From positions 1 through 24,130 of the IMG/VR virus record IMGVR_UViG_3300020395_000102: DNA of 24,130 nt. The stretch is one strand, 5' to 3'. Under the pieces are notes generated by a model, which saw only the letters and a program-made list of their open reading frames with translations, made no database searches and had not been told where the DNA came from. This document shows positions 12,851 to 21,154 of this stretch, in pieces (position 1 is the first letter of the stretch; every line of letters starts with the position of its first letter). The position numbers and the translations under genes were made by a program. This DNA comes from a virus.

Positions 12851-13077
12851 TCTTCTTCCTGTTGTTCTTGATCTTGGGTTTCAACTTCAGCGTTTGCCTC
12901 AGGTTGTTCTACTTCTTGTTCCTCTGGGTTATCCCCAAACAAACCAGCAGCAATATGTGGAGTCATTTTATCCACAGTATCGGCAGATTTTGCATAAAGC
13001 ATATCTTTCAGAGCATCAGAAATCTCCGAAGATTTGGCATCTCCAGCTATCATATCTAATAATTCAGCAGAATCCAT
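12847..13077 (-). CDS. gp67: Prohead core protein gp67
   Basis: A 76-residue acidic protein. Residues 1-45 are helical (MDSAELLDMIAGDAKSSEI, DALKDMLYAKSADTV) and the last 27 are almost all Glu, Gln and Asp (EEQEVEQPEANAE... QEQQEEE). Size and acidity match T4 gp67 (80 residues), a core component that helps set head shape and is processed by gp21. It lies between portal and protease as in T4. A perfect late promoter octamer is 20 bases upstream, inside the end of the SGNH gene. Confidence 0.87.
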   Translation of the reverse strand: MDSAELLDMIAGDAKSSEISDALKDMLYAKSADTVDKMTPHIAAGLFGDNPEEQEVEQPEANAEVETQDQEQQEEE

Positions 13078-13080
13078 AAT

Positions 13081-13665
13081 TTATAAAACGCTAGTTGTAT
13101 TTATAAAGTTGTATATATCATCAGCAATTTTAGACTGTGCATCTAAACCTGGATGTTTGTCAGTAGGACTTGTTCGCCCATATATGTCACAATGAACCAT
13201 CATATCAAAAGATAATTTTGTTTCTTCCCAATTACTCATCAATACTAGAGGAACTTTATTCACTTCACATATTGCTTTGATCGATTTTTGAATTACTTCT
13301 TCGTATACCGAACCATATTGCTTATCATATATTTTTTTATAATAAAAGTTCCAAAACTTTTCACCATCTTCATGGAAGTCATAAGTTTTTTTTGGAAAGA
13401 CATGCCTAAATTTACCATCATAATAATACTCAGTTCTTGCTGGACGGGTCATTAAAATAACAGCAAGATCATAGTCTGATATATCATGTGTTGTAGTAAT
13501 ATTTCTCAGAATGCGTGGATTAGATCCCCCACTCTGAGCAACATTACGTTCCTCTGCACCTAATTTATTGGATAATAACTTAGACCATCTTCTTTCTTTC
13601 CAATCATCAACTCCCCACCTAGGTGATCCTCTAGTATAAGAGCATCCATCAAAGTAGATCTTCAA
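13081..13665 (-). CDS. SGNH/GDSL-hydrolase-like protein inserted after portal
   Basis: A 194-residue protein starting at a TTG (13665) that overlaps the gp20 stop as TTGA, with AAGAAGG upstream. Block I reads FDGCSYTRG (candidate nucleophile S9), block II has SGGSN at 45-49, and a C-terminal TDKHPG carries D169 and H171 as likely catalytic residues. The Asp-His spacing is DxH, not the usual DxxH. This fits the SGNH fold of esterases, lipases and deacetylases; acting on host surface glycans or lipids is an inference. It interrupts the usual portal to gp67 order and is more AT-rich than gp20 (15 of 60 G+C at 13321-13380, against 24 of 60 at 14221-14280), which suggests acquisition. Confidence 0.72.
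   Translation of the reverse strand: MKIYFDGCSYTRGSPRWGVDDWKERRWSKLLSNKLGAEERNVAQSGGSNPRILRNITTTHDISDYDLAVILMTRPARTEYYYDGKFRHVFPKKTYDFHEDGEKFWNFYYKKIYDKQYGSVYEEVIQKSIKAICEVNKVPLVLMSNWEETKLSFDMMVHCDIYGRTSPTDKHPGLDAQSKIADDIYNFINTTSVL
13098..13105 (-). promoter_or_regulatory. T4-type late promoter TATAAATA upstream of gp67
   Basis: A perfect octamer on the minus strand, 20 bases before the gp67 ATG and inside the last codons of the SGNH-like gene. It allows the head-core genes to be transcribed separately from the inserted gene. Confidence 0.65.
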
Positions 13666-15362
13666 ATTTTAGCCTTCTTTATATCAAGTTGTGGTGCGGA
13701 AGTTTTCTGTCCGTTCTTAGAACCACTAGTATCAGGTTTCTTAGTAGATGATCCGTTAGCACCATTACCAGCACCTGATTGTGCTCCAACCTCAGCATCA
13801 ATAGCACCTTGCATCAGTGCGTTTTGAGTTTCAATAGGTACACCATATCCTACTTCGTTCTCCTCTTCCATCTCCTGTGCCATTTCTTCTATCTCCTCAT
13901 CAGTCTGACGTAATACCTTACGCTTCACATAATCTCTTGAGTAGTATGTACCGATGTATGGTTCGATAGCAACCATGATATTAAGACGTTCAGTCATCAG
14001 TTCATGGTCTTTCAACTCAGCAAAATGATTATCATAGAGATAATCAAACTGAATATGCTCAGACATCTTATCCCAATCTTCTGGGGTAACGATGTTCTTA
14101 AGTACCAACTGAGTCTTCAGCATGTCTAAGAACAAGTAACTGAATCTCTTTCTTAGACGACCAACGAACTTACTGAACATTAGTTCGTCACGTAAAATCT
14201 CAGATGATCTACCTAAGTTGAACCCACTGTCAGTACCAGAAATTCTAGACTCAGGTACATTCAATGCTCGATATAACTTCCTCTGGAAGTACTCGATATC
14301 TGCAAGTTCACCTAAGTTCTGTCCACCTGGTAGTGTGGAGATTTCAGTTCCTCTACCACCTTCACGTCTTGGAAGCCAGAAGTCCTCTAGCATAGACATG
14401 AACTTCTTGTCATCCTTGATCTCACCAGTGTTAGCATCGTAAACTAACTTGTTACGATACCTCATCATGACATCACGGAGGTATTGTTCTGCCTTTACCT
14501 TTGGTAGATTACCAACATCAATATAGAATATTCTTCTTTCAGGTGCTCTTGACAGTCTGTATATAACGAGAGAGTCCTCGATCATACGTAACTGGTTCAG
14601 ACCTTTGATTGCTTTATGTAAGTAAGATAACGTAATCTTCTTGTTACGATCTACTAGTCCAGAGTGTACATGTGTAATTGAATCCTTAGCAATCTTTACA
14701 CCTTTACCTGCTACAGAACCAAACTTCTGTGCCATACCTTGTGGGTAATAGGTATAGAACTCAGTTATCTTAGCATCCTTATTGATAGTAGTTTCACCAG
14801 CATAAGGCATAACAGGTATACCTTCTGCTCCTTTAGCACCCCTTTCATTCTTAGGTTGTATCCTCATCAACTTCAGTTTCAGAGAATCAATATATCTAAT
14901 CTCCTTTATACCTTCGTCAGGTTTCTGTACGTCAATTACTTTATGGTAATATAATCGACCATCAACATACCAGTTTCTAAAAATCTCGTGAGACTTCTTA
15001 TCGAAGTCCATGATGTCTTTGATATATTTGAACTCGTTTCTAACAACCTTCTTCAGATTATCACTTACATTCAAATTGTCTAGATCTATTTCTACTGGAC
15101 TGTCATTTGAATCGGATACAATTGCTTCATTCACAACATGCTCAATTGCGGTATCACACTCAGGGTGTAATGCCATGTCACGGTATCTCTTAACAACGTC
15201 GAACTCGGTACGAAAGACACCTTCGATGTCAATGTACTGTCCGTAGAATCCCGAAGATAAAAAGTAATCGGCCCCGTCCTCATTATTCTGAGGAACAGGG
15301 CTAATTATACCTTTCGACTTCTTAGATTCATCTTCAATTGAGAAACCAAAAAGCTTGGCCAT
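13662..15362 (-). CDS. gp20: Portal vertex protein gp20
   Basis: A 566-residue T4-type portal protein; T4 gp20 has 524. Recognisable segments include FRTEFDVVKRYRDMALHPECDTAIEHVVNEAI near residues 50-80, RNWYVDGRLYYHKVID, and IYRLSRAPERRIFYIDVGNLP followed by FWLPRREGGRGTEI near the middle, the last two being the region widely used as a cyanophage marker. It forms the dodecameric ring at the head vertex, nucleates prohead assembly and docks the terminase. The C-terminal 50 residues are a Gly/Ser/Lys low-complexity tail. A GATAAATA late-type motif lies about 22 bases upstream, at the gp19 stop. Confidence 0.98.
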   Translation of the reverse strand: MAKLFGFSIEDESKKSKGIISPVPQNNEDGADYFLSSGFYGQYIDIEGVFRTEFDVVKRYRDMALHPECDTAIEHVVNEAIVSDSNDSPVEIDLDNLNVSDNLKKVVRNEFKYIKDIMDFDKKSHEIFRNWYVDGRLYYHKVIDVQKPDEGIKEIRYIDSLKLKLMRIQPKNERGAKGAEGIPVMPYAGETTINKDAKITEFYTYYPQGMAQKFGSVAGKGVKIAKDSITHVHSGLVDRNKKITLSYLHKAIKGLNQLRMIEDSLVIYRLSRAPERRIFYIDVGNLPKVKAEQYLRDVMMRYRNKLVYDANTGEIKDDKKFMSMLEDFWLPRREGGRGTEISTLPGGQNLGELADIEYFQRKLYRALNVPESRISGTDSGFNLGRSSEILRDELMFSKFVGRLRKRFSYLFLDMLKTQLVLKNIVTPEDWDKMSEHIQFDYLYDNHFAELKDHELMTERLNIMVAIEPYIGTYYSRDYVKRKVLRQTDEEIEEMAQEMEEENEVGYGVPIETQNALMQGAIDAEVGAQSGAGNGANGSSTKKPDTSGSKNGQKTSAPQLDIKKAKI

Positions 15363-15383
15363 AATTTATTTTTCTTTACGACC

Positions 15384-15391
15384 TATTTATC
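15384..15391 (-). promoter_or_regulatory. Late promoter variant GATAAATA upstream of gp20
   Basis: One base off TATAAATA, 21 bases before the gp20 ATG and touching the gp19 stop codon. It is in the right place but is a weaker match. Confidence 0.45.
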
Positions 15392-16025
15392 AGACTACAG
15401 AACCAGCATTTGAGGCATCATATGCTTCCCACCACTGAACTTGGAGGGTAACTTGGAACTCTTCGATGGTGTCTTGTGTATCGTAAGACAGTTCTATACC
15501 ACTTACTGCACTTGGCCAACAACCCTTCATAGAGTATCTTCTTAGTACAGGAAGAGTAGCAGCACTCTGAGCACCACTAGTATCTAAGTCTGTGTTTGCA
15601 CGACCTAACTGGTTGACTCTCCAATCAGCGAAGTAGTCTGTAGGATTGATTGAACCAGATCCATCAGATACTTTGATGATATAGTTAGCCCAACGTTCAA
15701 ATGCTTGACGCAGTTTGAAGTCGCCATCGTTTAGTACTGTGATTGTCCAAGGATCAAATCTTCTGTCACCAGCAACCTTCAGTTGTCTTCCTCTAAAAGG
15801 AACGATAACCTCAGCGATGTTGGAAGCAGGTAATTGTGCTCCTTTGATCATCATACGATGACTGGTGTTTTCGATCTCATCATCGAAAATACCTACACCT
15901 GAAGGGAAGTCCATCTCAACCTCAAAGAGGTTAGGACGAGCACCACCACTTACAAGTCTTGATTTGAAAGAATCAATAGACCTTTCGTTGTTTGGAACCG
16001 AAAAAATGTTTCTATCTAAAGCCAT
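15390..16025 (-). CDS. gp19: Tail tube protein gp19
   Basis: A 211-residue tail tube protein; T4 gp19 has 163. The segment RPNLFEVEMDFPSGV at about residues 30-45, the ISHRMMIKGAQLPASNIAEVIVPFRGRQLKVAGDRRF-like strand-loop-strand region, and FDPWTITVLNDGDFKLRQAFERW are the conserved tube core. C-terminal ISGIELSYDTQDTIEEFQVTLQVQWW closes the fold. The subunits stack as hexamers to form the DNA conduit inside the sheath. It follows gp18 by 18 bases with AGGAG 12 bases before its ATG, and is immediately followed by portal. Confidence 0.97.
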   Translation of the reverse strand: MALDRNIFSVPNNERSIDSFKSRLVSGGARPNLFEVEMDFPSGVGIFDDEIENTSHRMMIKGAQLPASNIAEVIVPFRGRQLKVAGDRRFDPWTITVLNDGDFKLRQAFERWANYIIKVSDGSGSINPTDYFADWRVNQLGRANTDLDTSGAQSAATLPVLRRYSMKGCWPSAVSGIELSYDTQDTIEEFQVTLQVQWWEAYDASNAGSVV

Positions 16026-16043
16026 AATTGTGGGGGTCTCCTA

Positions 16044-18224
16044 TTACACAGTGCCTACAACTTCACTGAAGGATACTCCAGTGCGTGTGGCGACGAAGGT
16101 TAGACCGATGAAGTTGATCGATCTTGCAGGTTTGACATAGATGTCAGCGAGGAATTCATTACGATCAATGACATCAGGTGTGTTGTTTGTTTCATCACAC
16201 ACGAGTAGGAAGTCTTGAATTCCTCTCTTCGCTTGAACATCCCTTAGGAATGGTTCAACGACGTTGATGAAGTTTGATCTTGTTCCTGCATCGTTGAGTT
16301 CAAATAGAACTGACTTAGCAGCGTTCTCGATTGCTTGCTCGATAACGATGAACAATCTTCTTACATTGATGCGATCAAAAGCACTCTCATAAGAAAGACC
16401 TGTCTTATCACCGAATAGGATAATACCGTCTCCAGGCTTATTGGTTATTGGGTTAACTCTATTTGAGTAGAGTTGATCCCTAGCGTCTTGTCCAGGGTTG
16501 AATGCAAGTTTGATAGCAAAGTTTAGTCCACCTCTTTGTGTACCAGCAGGTGAGAACCAAGGGAAGTGATCTCTATCAGTTCTTACCATAGTTCCTGCTA
16601 CGTCTGCAGAAGCTGGCATCCAGATAAACTTCTTATTGAACCTATCGTATACGTACTGGTAACCAGCATCGAATACAACGTAAGATGAAGAAGTTAGTGG
16701 TGCAAAGAATGATAGAACATTTGTTAGTTGGTCAGCACTGTTAGTTACGTTGACCAATGAAGTTCTATTTGGTGATATAACTGCGACGGTATCTTTTCTA
16801 CCCTCTGCCAGTTGAATTAGTTTGTTTGCCTTTGCCTGTTCCTCTTCCTTAGTAAGTGAAGCACCGCCTTGTAGGAGGAATCTAATGTCGCTATCGACAG
16901 GATCGGCAAATTTATCATAGGAATTAAGGATATCTCCTAGTGGAGCGTCATAAAGACCTACACCAGTGTAATCTAAACCACCTGTTAGATCGTACTTGAC
17001 ATTACCAATAGAACTAAACTTGATATTCTTCGCATCTTGACCCCATGCAGCAGCATTATTTGATACTCCAGTGAAACCTGAAGTGAATCCAGATTTTATT
17101 GGAGATGTACCCCAATGAGTATCAGTTCCTTGAGTTAATTGATGACCTGCAAAGATATACTCTGAGTTATCAGCAAGATAATCCTTCCAGTAAATCTTCT
17201 CATTACCAGATGTTGTTGCATCCTTTGCCTTAGAAAGGTTAGGGAACTTCTCTAGAACAGAACCAACATCACCTGTTACTCCACCACCTGCATCTATAAC
17301 AACAATGTGAAGAGCATCATTTGAACCATCTCTTCTAGTTACGTAATTATTTGTTTTCGGCTTATTCAGTACTGATCTCCATGACAGTGTGGTAAAGTCT
17401 GTACCACCATCTGCAACACTAGTAAGAATGTTTTGTTGGTTATACCAATCAACTGAACTTATAGTAGAACCAAATGCAGTAACTGATCCACCGTTAGAAA
17501 TAACCTTCAGTGGTGCTCCTGTTTTGAATTCATACTGTGAATTTTGTTGATAATCTACTAAGGTTTCTGTACCATCAGCAGCAACTGTACTTACAACTCT
17601 TACATCAATGGTAGTTGTACCTTTTGCTGTAACGATACCCTTGAGGTATCCACTAGCAGCAGCAGTTGTACCAACACCAACAGAGACTCCAGTTAGTATT
17701 TGAGTAACACCATATCCAACAGTAACGTTGGATGCAATAGATCCTGTCTCGAAAGTAGGTGTAATTGTTTGGTCTGATGCGTTGTCGATAACAGCGACCT
17801 TTACATTCTCTGCCCAATGCCCAGGGTTTTTAGCAGAAAAATACCAAGTCGTGTCGTCTGCTTGGTTGTTGACGTAATCATCATACCCTTCCAAAAGAAG
17901 AGTGATGTTTGATGTACCAACACCAGCGTTTGCTGTGTTTAGATCTCCACCAACACAACGTACAACATCTAACTTACCACCATAGGATAAGAAGTTTGAT
18001 GCTGCGTACCATGTTTCATAATGGAAATCTGTTGTTCCTACACCAGGTTCACCGAAGGTATCTACTAAATCTTTCTCATTATTGATTCTGGTTATCTCAT
18101 TACATGGTCCTTTCTTAAAAGGAGCTGCAATACCACCAACAACGTTGAGAGTAAAATCTACGCCACCTCGTGTAAGATCGACCTCTCTTACCGATATTCC
18201 TGGGGATGCTAATCGAAGTGCCAT
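16044..18224 (-). CDS. gp18: Contractile tail sheath protein gp18
   Basis: A 726-residue sheath protein; T4 gp18 has 659. The N-terminus (LASPGISVREVDLT, then GGIAAPFKKGPCNEI and YGGKLDVVRCVGG) and the C-terminal domain (GQDARDQLYSNRVNPI, GDGIILFGDKTGL, INVRRLFIVIEQAIENAAKSVLFE) are the conserved sheath-handshake regions. The middle, roughly 110-290, is the variable surface-exposed domain, rich in Gly and Thr. The sheath contracts to drive the tube through the host envelope. GGGAG lies about 8 bases before the ATG and two late-promoter variants lie in the 65-base upstream gap. Confidence 0.98.
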   Translation of the reverse strand: MALRLASPGISVREVDLTRGGVDFTLNVVGGIAAPFKKGPCNEITRINNEKDLVDTFGEPGVGTTDFHYETWYAASNFLSYGGKLDVVRCVGGDLNTANAGVGTSNITLLLEGYDDYVNNQADDTTWYFSAKNPGHWAENVKVAVIDNASDQTITPTFETGSIASNVTVGYGVTQILTGVSVGVGTTAAASGYLKGIVTAKGTTTIDVRVVSTVAADGTETLVDYQQNSQYEFKTGAPLKVISNGGSVTAFGSTISSVDWYNQQNILTSVADGGTDFTTLSWRSVLNKPKTNNYVTRRDGSNDALHIVVIDAGGGVTGDVGSVLEKFPNLSKAKDATTSGNEKIYWKDYLADNSEYIFAGHQLTQGTDTHWGTSPIKSGFTSGFTGVSNNAAAWGQDAKNIKFSSIGNVKYDLTGGLDYTGVGLYDAPLGDILNSYDKFADPVDSDIRFLLQGGASLTKEEEQAKANKLIQLAEGRKDTVAVISPNRTSLVNVTNSADQLTNVLSFFAPLTSSSYVVFDAGYQYVYDRFNKKFIWMPASADVAGTMVRTDRDHFPWFSPAGTQRGGLNFAIKLAFNPGQDARDQLYSNRVNPITNKPGDGIILFGDKTGLSYESAFDRINVRRLFIVIEQAIENAAKSVLFELNDAGTRSNFINVVEPFLRDVQAKRGIQDFLLVCDETNNTPDVIDRNEFLADIYVKPARSINFIGLTFVATRTGVSFSEVVGTV

Positions 18225-18261
18225 TCTAACTCCCTACTGGGTCCTACTTTTAGACTGAAAT

Positions 18262-18285
18262 TATTTATGAAAAAGTATATTTATT
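18262..18285 (-). promoter_or_regulatory. Two tandem late promoter variants upstream of gp18
   Basis: On the minus strand CATAAATA (18262-18269) and AATAAATA (18278-18285), each one base off TATAAATA, lie 38 to 61 bases before the gp18 ATG in the AT-rich gap after gp17. At least one probably drives gp18 and gp19. Confidence 0.5.
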
Positions 18286-18289
18286 ACGC

Positions 18290-19948
18290 TTATACGTGAT
18301 ATTCCCACATAAAGGATCTATCTCCATACTCATCTGCCTTTTTCCAATTCTCAGTATTATCTCCAAGTTCTAAATCATCTTCTAAACCATCCATGACAAA
18401 TCCAAATGGAGCCATATCCTGTTCTATAGCATTCTTTTGCTCTTCATATATACGTTTCCGAACGTCCTGATCTGTCATCTCTTTGAAGTAATCCTGTGCT
18501 ACTAACCAAGAGAATATAACCAAACACATAGCAAGGTCATCATTACAACCTTCCTCTGCCTCAAAGGATTGCTTCTTCTGAATGAATGTAGTCAACTCAC
18601 TAATGATGTTGTAATCCATGAAGGTAAGTTTATCTTCCTCAACCAAGGTCTTTAAGTTTGAACACCCTACCTTCTTGGTAGTGGTACTCATCTTTACACC
18701 TAGTTGAGTCTTGACACCAGAGAATCCAGAACCAACAATCTGTCCTGCTCTACCTCTCATAGCAACCATCAATAGATTCTCATACTCAAGATCATAGAAT
18801 AAGATAGATGCTACCTGATCTCCAATATCATTTACCTCACATAAAACATATGCTTTGTTATATGCAGTAGCAACTTCCTCAATGATAGAAGGAAATAGCA
18901 TAGGTTTGACTTCGTTGTCTCTATATGTGGCAACAATCTTATATGGAAACTCAGTTATATCTGCAACTACAAAGGCACTATAATCCTTAGAGATACCTCT
19001 TGCTACGTCCACAGTGATAATATAATCTCTATCCTTATAAGGTTTCTCATATATTGATAACTTACCATTCTGTTCTACAGGGTTCTCATATACCATTGCT
19101 TTCAACTTTGCTGCTGATATCAAAGTATCAACAGATCCTAAGAACTCACATTCAAACTCAATAGCAAACTGTTGTTTACTAGTGTTTCTTATAGTTTGAT
19201 CTTTCCACTTAGCATCCCTACCAGGAACCTCAGACCAATGTACCTCTGTGGGAGTGTACTCATTCTGCCCCCGTTCAGCATCATGCCACATTCTATAGAA
19301 GTGGTTCATACCATGAGGGGTAGATACTATTATAACCTTGGTTGATTTACCAGAAGATATAGTAGGATAAACAGACGCAAAGAAATCATCTGCCAAGTGG
19401 TTCTGCACGAATGCGAACTCATCAAGGAAGATGATATTGAAAGACATACCTCGAACAGCAGATGCAGATGTAGATGCTGCTATGATCTTGGAACCGTTCT
19501 CCAGTTCCATTGATCCTTTGTTCCAAGCAACGATGCCCTGCTGCATCCAACTCGGCAAGTTCTCATATGCCAGTTGTAATCTTCCGAGTAAATCTCTAGC
19601 AGTTGCTGCTTTGTTTGCGAGGATCCCAATATTGACGTTATCGTTGAAAATTGCGTAATGGAGTAAGTAAGATACTACAGTTGTAGACTTACCAGTCTGA
19701 CGAGGCATTTTACAGATATTGAATCTGTGCTTATGGAAGTTTGAAATCAACTTCTCCTGAAAAGGATACATTTCAAAGTTGACCAAACCCTCGTCTACGT
19801 TGACGATTTTTATATGTTCGTGCGTAAAATAAACTGGATCGTCTTTACACTTAAGGAACTCCATAATGTGTTCCTCAGTGAATTCTTGTGTTGTATTAGC
19901 CTTCTTTAGATTAGGATTACCAAGATAGATGTCACTTTTTGTAGGCAT
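18290..19948 (-). CDS. gp17: Terminase large subunit gp17
   Basis: A 552-residue packaging motor, shorter than T4 gp17 (610). The ATPase domain has Walker A PRQTGKST at 82-89 and Walker B IIFLDE at 172-177. A coupling motif VSTPHG follows at 208-213. The RNase H-like nuclease domain starts with D314 in ITVDVARG, has LCEVNDIG at about 369-376, and ends with NDDLAMCLVIFSWL. It translocates DNA into the prohead through gp20 and cuts the concatemer. The start is 3 bases after the stop of the preceding basic gene. Confidence 0.98.
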   Translation of the reverse strand: MPTKSDIYLGNPNLKKANTTQEFTEEHIMEFLKCKDDPVYFTHEHIKIVNVDEGLVNFEMYPFQEKLISNFHKHRFNICKMPRQTGKSTTVVSYLLHYAIFNDNVNIGILANKAATARDLLGRLQLAYENLPSWMQQGIVAWNKGSMELENGSKIIAASTSASAVRGMSFNIIFLDEFAFVQNHLADDFFASVYPTISSGKSTKVIIVSTPHGMNHFYRMWHDAERGQNEYTPTEVHWSEVPGRDAKWKDQTIRNTSKQQFAIEFECEFLGSVDTLISAAKLKAMVYENPVEQNGKLSIYEKPYKDRDYIITVDVARGISKDYSAFVVADITEFPYKIVATYRDNEVKPMLFPSIIEEVATAYNKAYVLCEVNDIGDQVASILFYDLEYENLLMVAMRGRAGQIVGSGFSGVKTQLGVKMSTTTKKVGCSNLKTLVEEDKLTFMDYNIISELTTFIQKKQSFEAEEGCNDDLAMCLVIFSWLVAQDYFKEMTDQDVRKRIYEEQKNAIEQDMAPFGFVMDGLEDDLELGDNTENWKKADEYGDRSFMWEYHV

Positions 19949-19951
19949 ATT

Positions 19952-20740
19952 TTATCCGAAACTCGATTGTCCGTAACCACCTACTGCAGCAGTTGTACCT
20001 TTTTTCGCCATACTACCACCTTTCTTAACTGCTGCTACTGCAACTTTTCCAGTTGCACTAGCAACTTTAGCACCTTTCTCCAATCCTGCTTTTATTTTCC
20101 TTTTTCTTCTATCATTTAATCTATCAATTGCTGCATTTCTTCTTTCACCTCTTTTAGTTCTCTTATCATCAGGACCATCAGGTTTACCTACCCTAGGATT
20201 CTGTTTCTGTGTAATTGCACCGCCAGGATTCCTAGTCATAGCAGATCCCTTATCATCACGTGTAGCAAGTGGTCCAGATACATCATTACCACCAGTAGCA
20301 ACATTTTGTCTATGTCTATTTTGATTTGATGCTTCAGTTTTTAGACCTCTAATTTTACCAGCAATTTTCAATAACTTTACTTCCGTATCCTTAGTAATAT
20401 CAGATCCTTTGATAGCTTTACAACATTGATCAAAGTGTTTAACACCTTCTTTTACTGATGCTCTTGCCTTCTTTAGTTTTTCTAAAGCAGCATCAAGTTT
20501 TGCTTTCTTCTTTAGAGCAGAAGGTTTCTTTCTTCTGGAAACTTCTTCCCGTCTGAGACTATTGATTACATTCTGTCCAGTATCAAGTGCAGTTGTTTTT
20601 AAAGTGGACTTCAATTGATTTCCAGCCTTCTTCCTTCTTTCAGCAGAAGTAAGATCACTTAAATTAATATTCTTATTTTTATTCAGATAACTTTGAACAC
20701 CACCTCTGATGATGTCAGTTACAGTAGTAGGTTTTTCCAT
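19952..20740 (-). CDS. Very basic protein between the terminase genes, unknown
   Basis: A 262-residue protein I do not recognise. Residues 1-130 are helical and rich in Lys/Arg (LRREEVSRRKKPSALKKKAK; ALEKLKKARASVKEGVKHFD), with two adjacent Cys near residue 106. Residues about 135-195 are a flexible Asn/Gly/Pro/Thr linker, followed by an Arg-rich block (RTKRGERRNAAIDRLNDRRKRKIK). A Lys/Ala/Gly tail then repeats ATGKVAVAAVKKGGSMAKKG, histone-like, and ends GGYGQSSFG. It is 4 bases from gp16 and 3 bases from gp17, so it is translated with the packaging motor. Nucleic-acid binding is likely from charge; a packaging accessory or an ejected internal protein is an inference. Confidence 0.75.
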   Translation of the reverse strand: MEKPTTVTDIIRGGVQSYLNKNKNINLSDLTSAERRKKAGNQLKSTLKTTALDTGQNVINSLRREEVSRRKKPSALKKKAKLDAALEKLKKARASVKEGVKHFDQCCKAIKGSDITKDTEVKLLKIAGKIRGLKTEASNQNRHRQNVATGGNDVSGPLATRDDKGSAMTRNPGGAITQKQNPRVGKPDGPDDKRTKRGERRNAAIDRLNDRRKRKIKAGLEKGAKVASATGKVAVAAVKKGGSMAKKGTTAAVGGYGQSSFG

Positions 20741-20744
20741 AAGA

Positions 20745-21152
20745 TTATTTAGCTTTACCCATCTGTTTTAACATCTTCTGAAGATCTGCTGTACTACCAA
20801 CAAACAATGAATTGTTGGTAACTTGTTTTGGACCTTGATCTTCATCTAAGTCCTTCATTTTCTTTTGAAGATCAACTAACTTATCAGTAGTATCTGCTAC
20901 GTGTTTGATAAGTTGACCTGCAACTTCAAATGCTCTGGGGTGCATACTATCGTTTGCTACATCCAAAATACCATTGACCGCTTCCTGACCTTTCTCCACA
21001 AGAGTGTAGAGTTGTGCTCTACTATACTCATAATCCTTTTGAGGATCATCAGAAGTATCTTCTCTAACTTTAGAGATCTTTTTCTTTTCTCTAACGATTT
21101 CAGATTTTACATCAAGTGCATTTTCTATAGCATCATAAGTTGATTCTTTCAT
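20745..21152 (-). CDS. gp16: Terminase small subunit gp16
   Basis: A 135-residue, mainly helical protein. The sequence DYEYSRAQLYTLVEKGQEAVNGILDVANDSMHPRAFEVAGQLIKHVADTTDKLVDLQKKMKDL matches the T4 gp16 core: a helical hairpin that forms rings and recruits concatemer DNA to gp17. Its short polar N-terminus and lysine-rich end are also usual. It starts 3 bases after gp15. The large subunit is not immediately adjacent here because a basic gene intervenes. Confidence 0.93.
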   Translation of the reverse strand: MKESTYDAIENALDVKSEIVREKKKISKVREDTSDDPQKDYEYSRAQLYTLVEKGQEAVNGILDVANDSMHPRAFEVAGQLIKHVADTTDKLVDLQKKMKDLDEDQGPKQVTNNSLFVGSTADLQKMLKQMGKAK

Positions 21153-21154
21153 AA

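Noticed and set aside
13081-13665. Homing endonuclease inserted after portal
   Set aside because: No GIY-YIG, LAGLIDADG or HNH motif; the GCSYTRG and DKHPG motifs fit SGNH hydrolases better.
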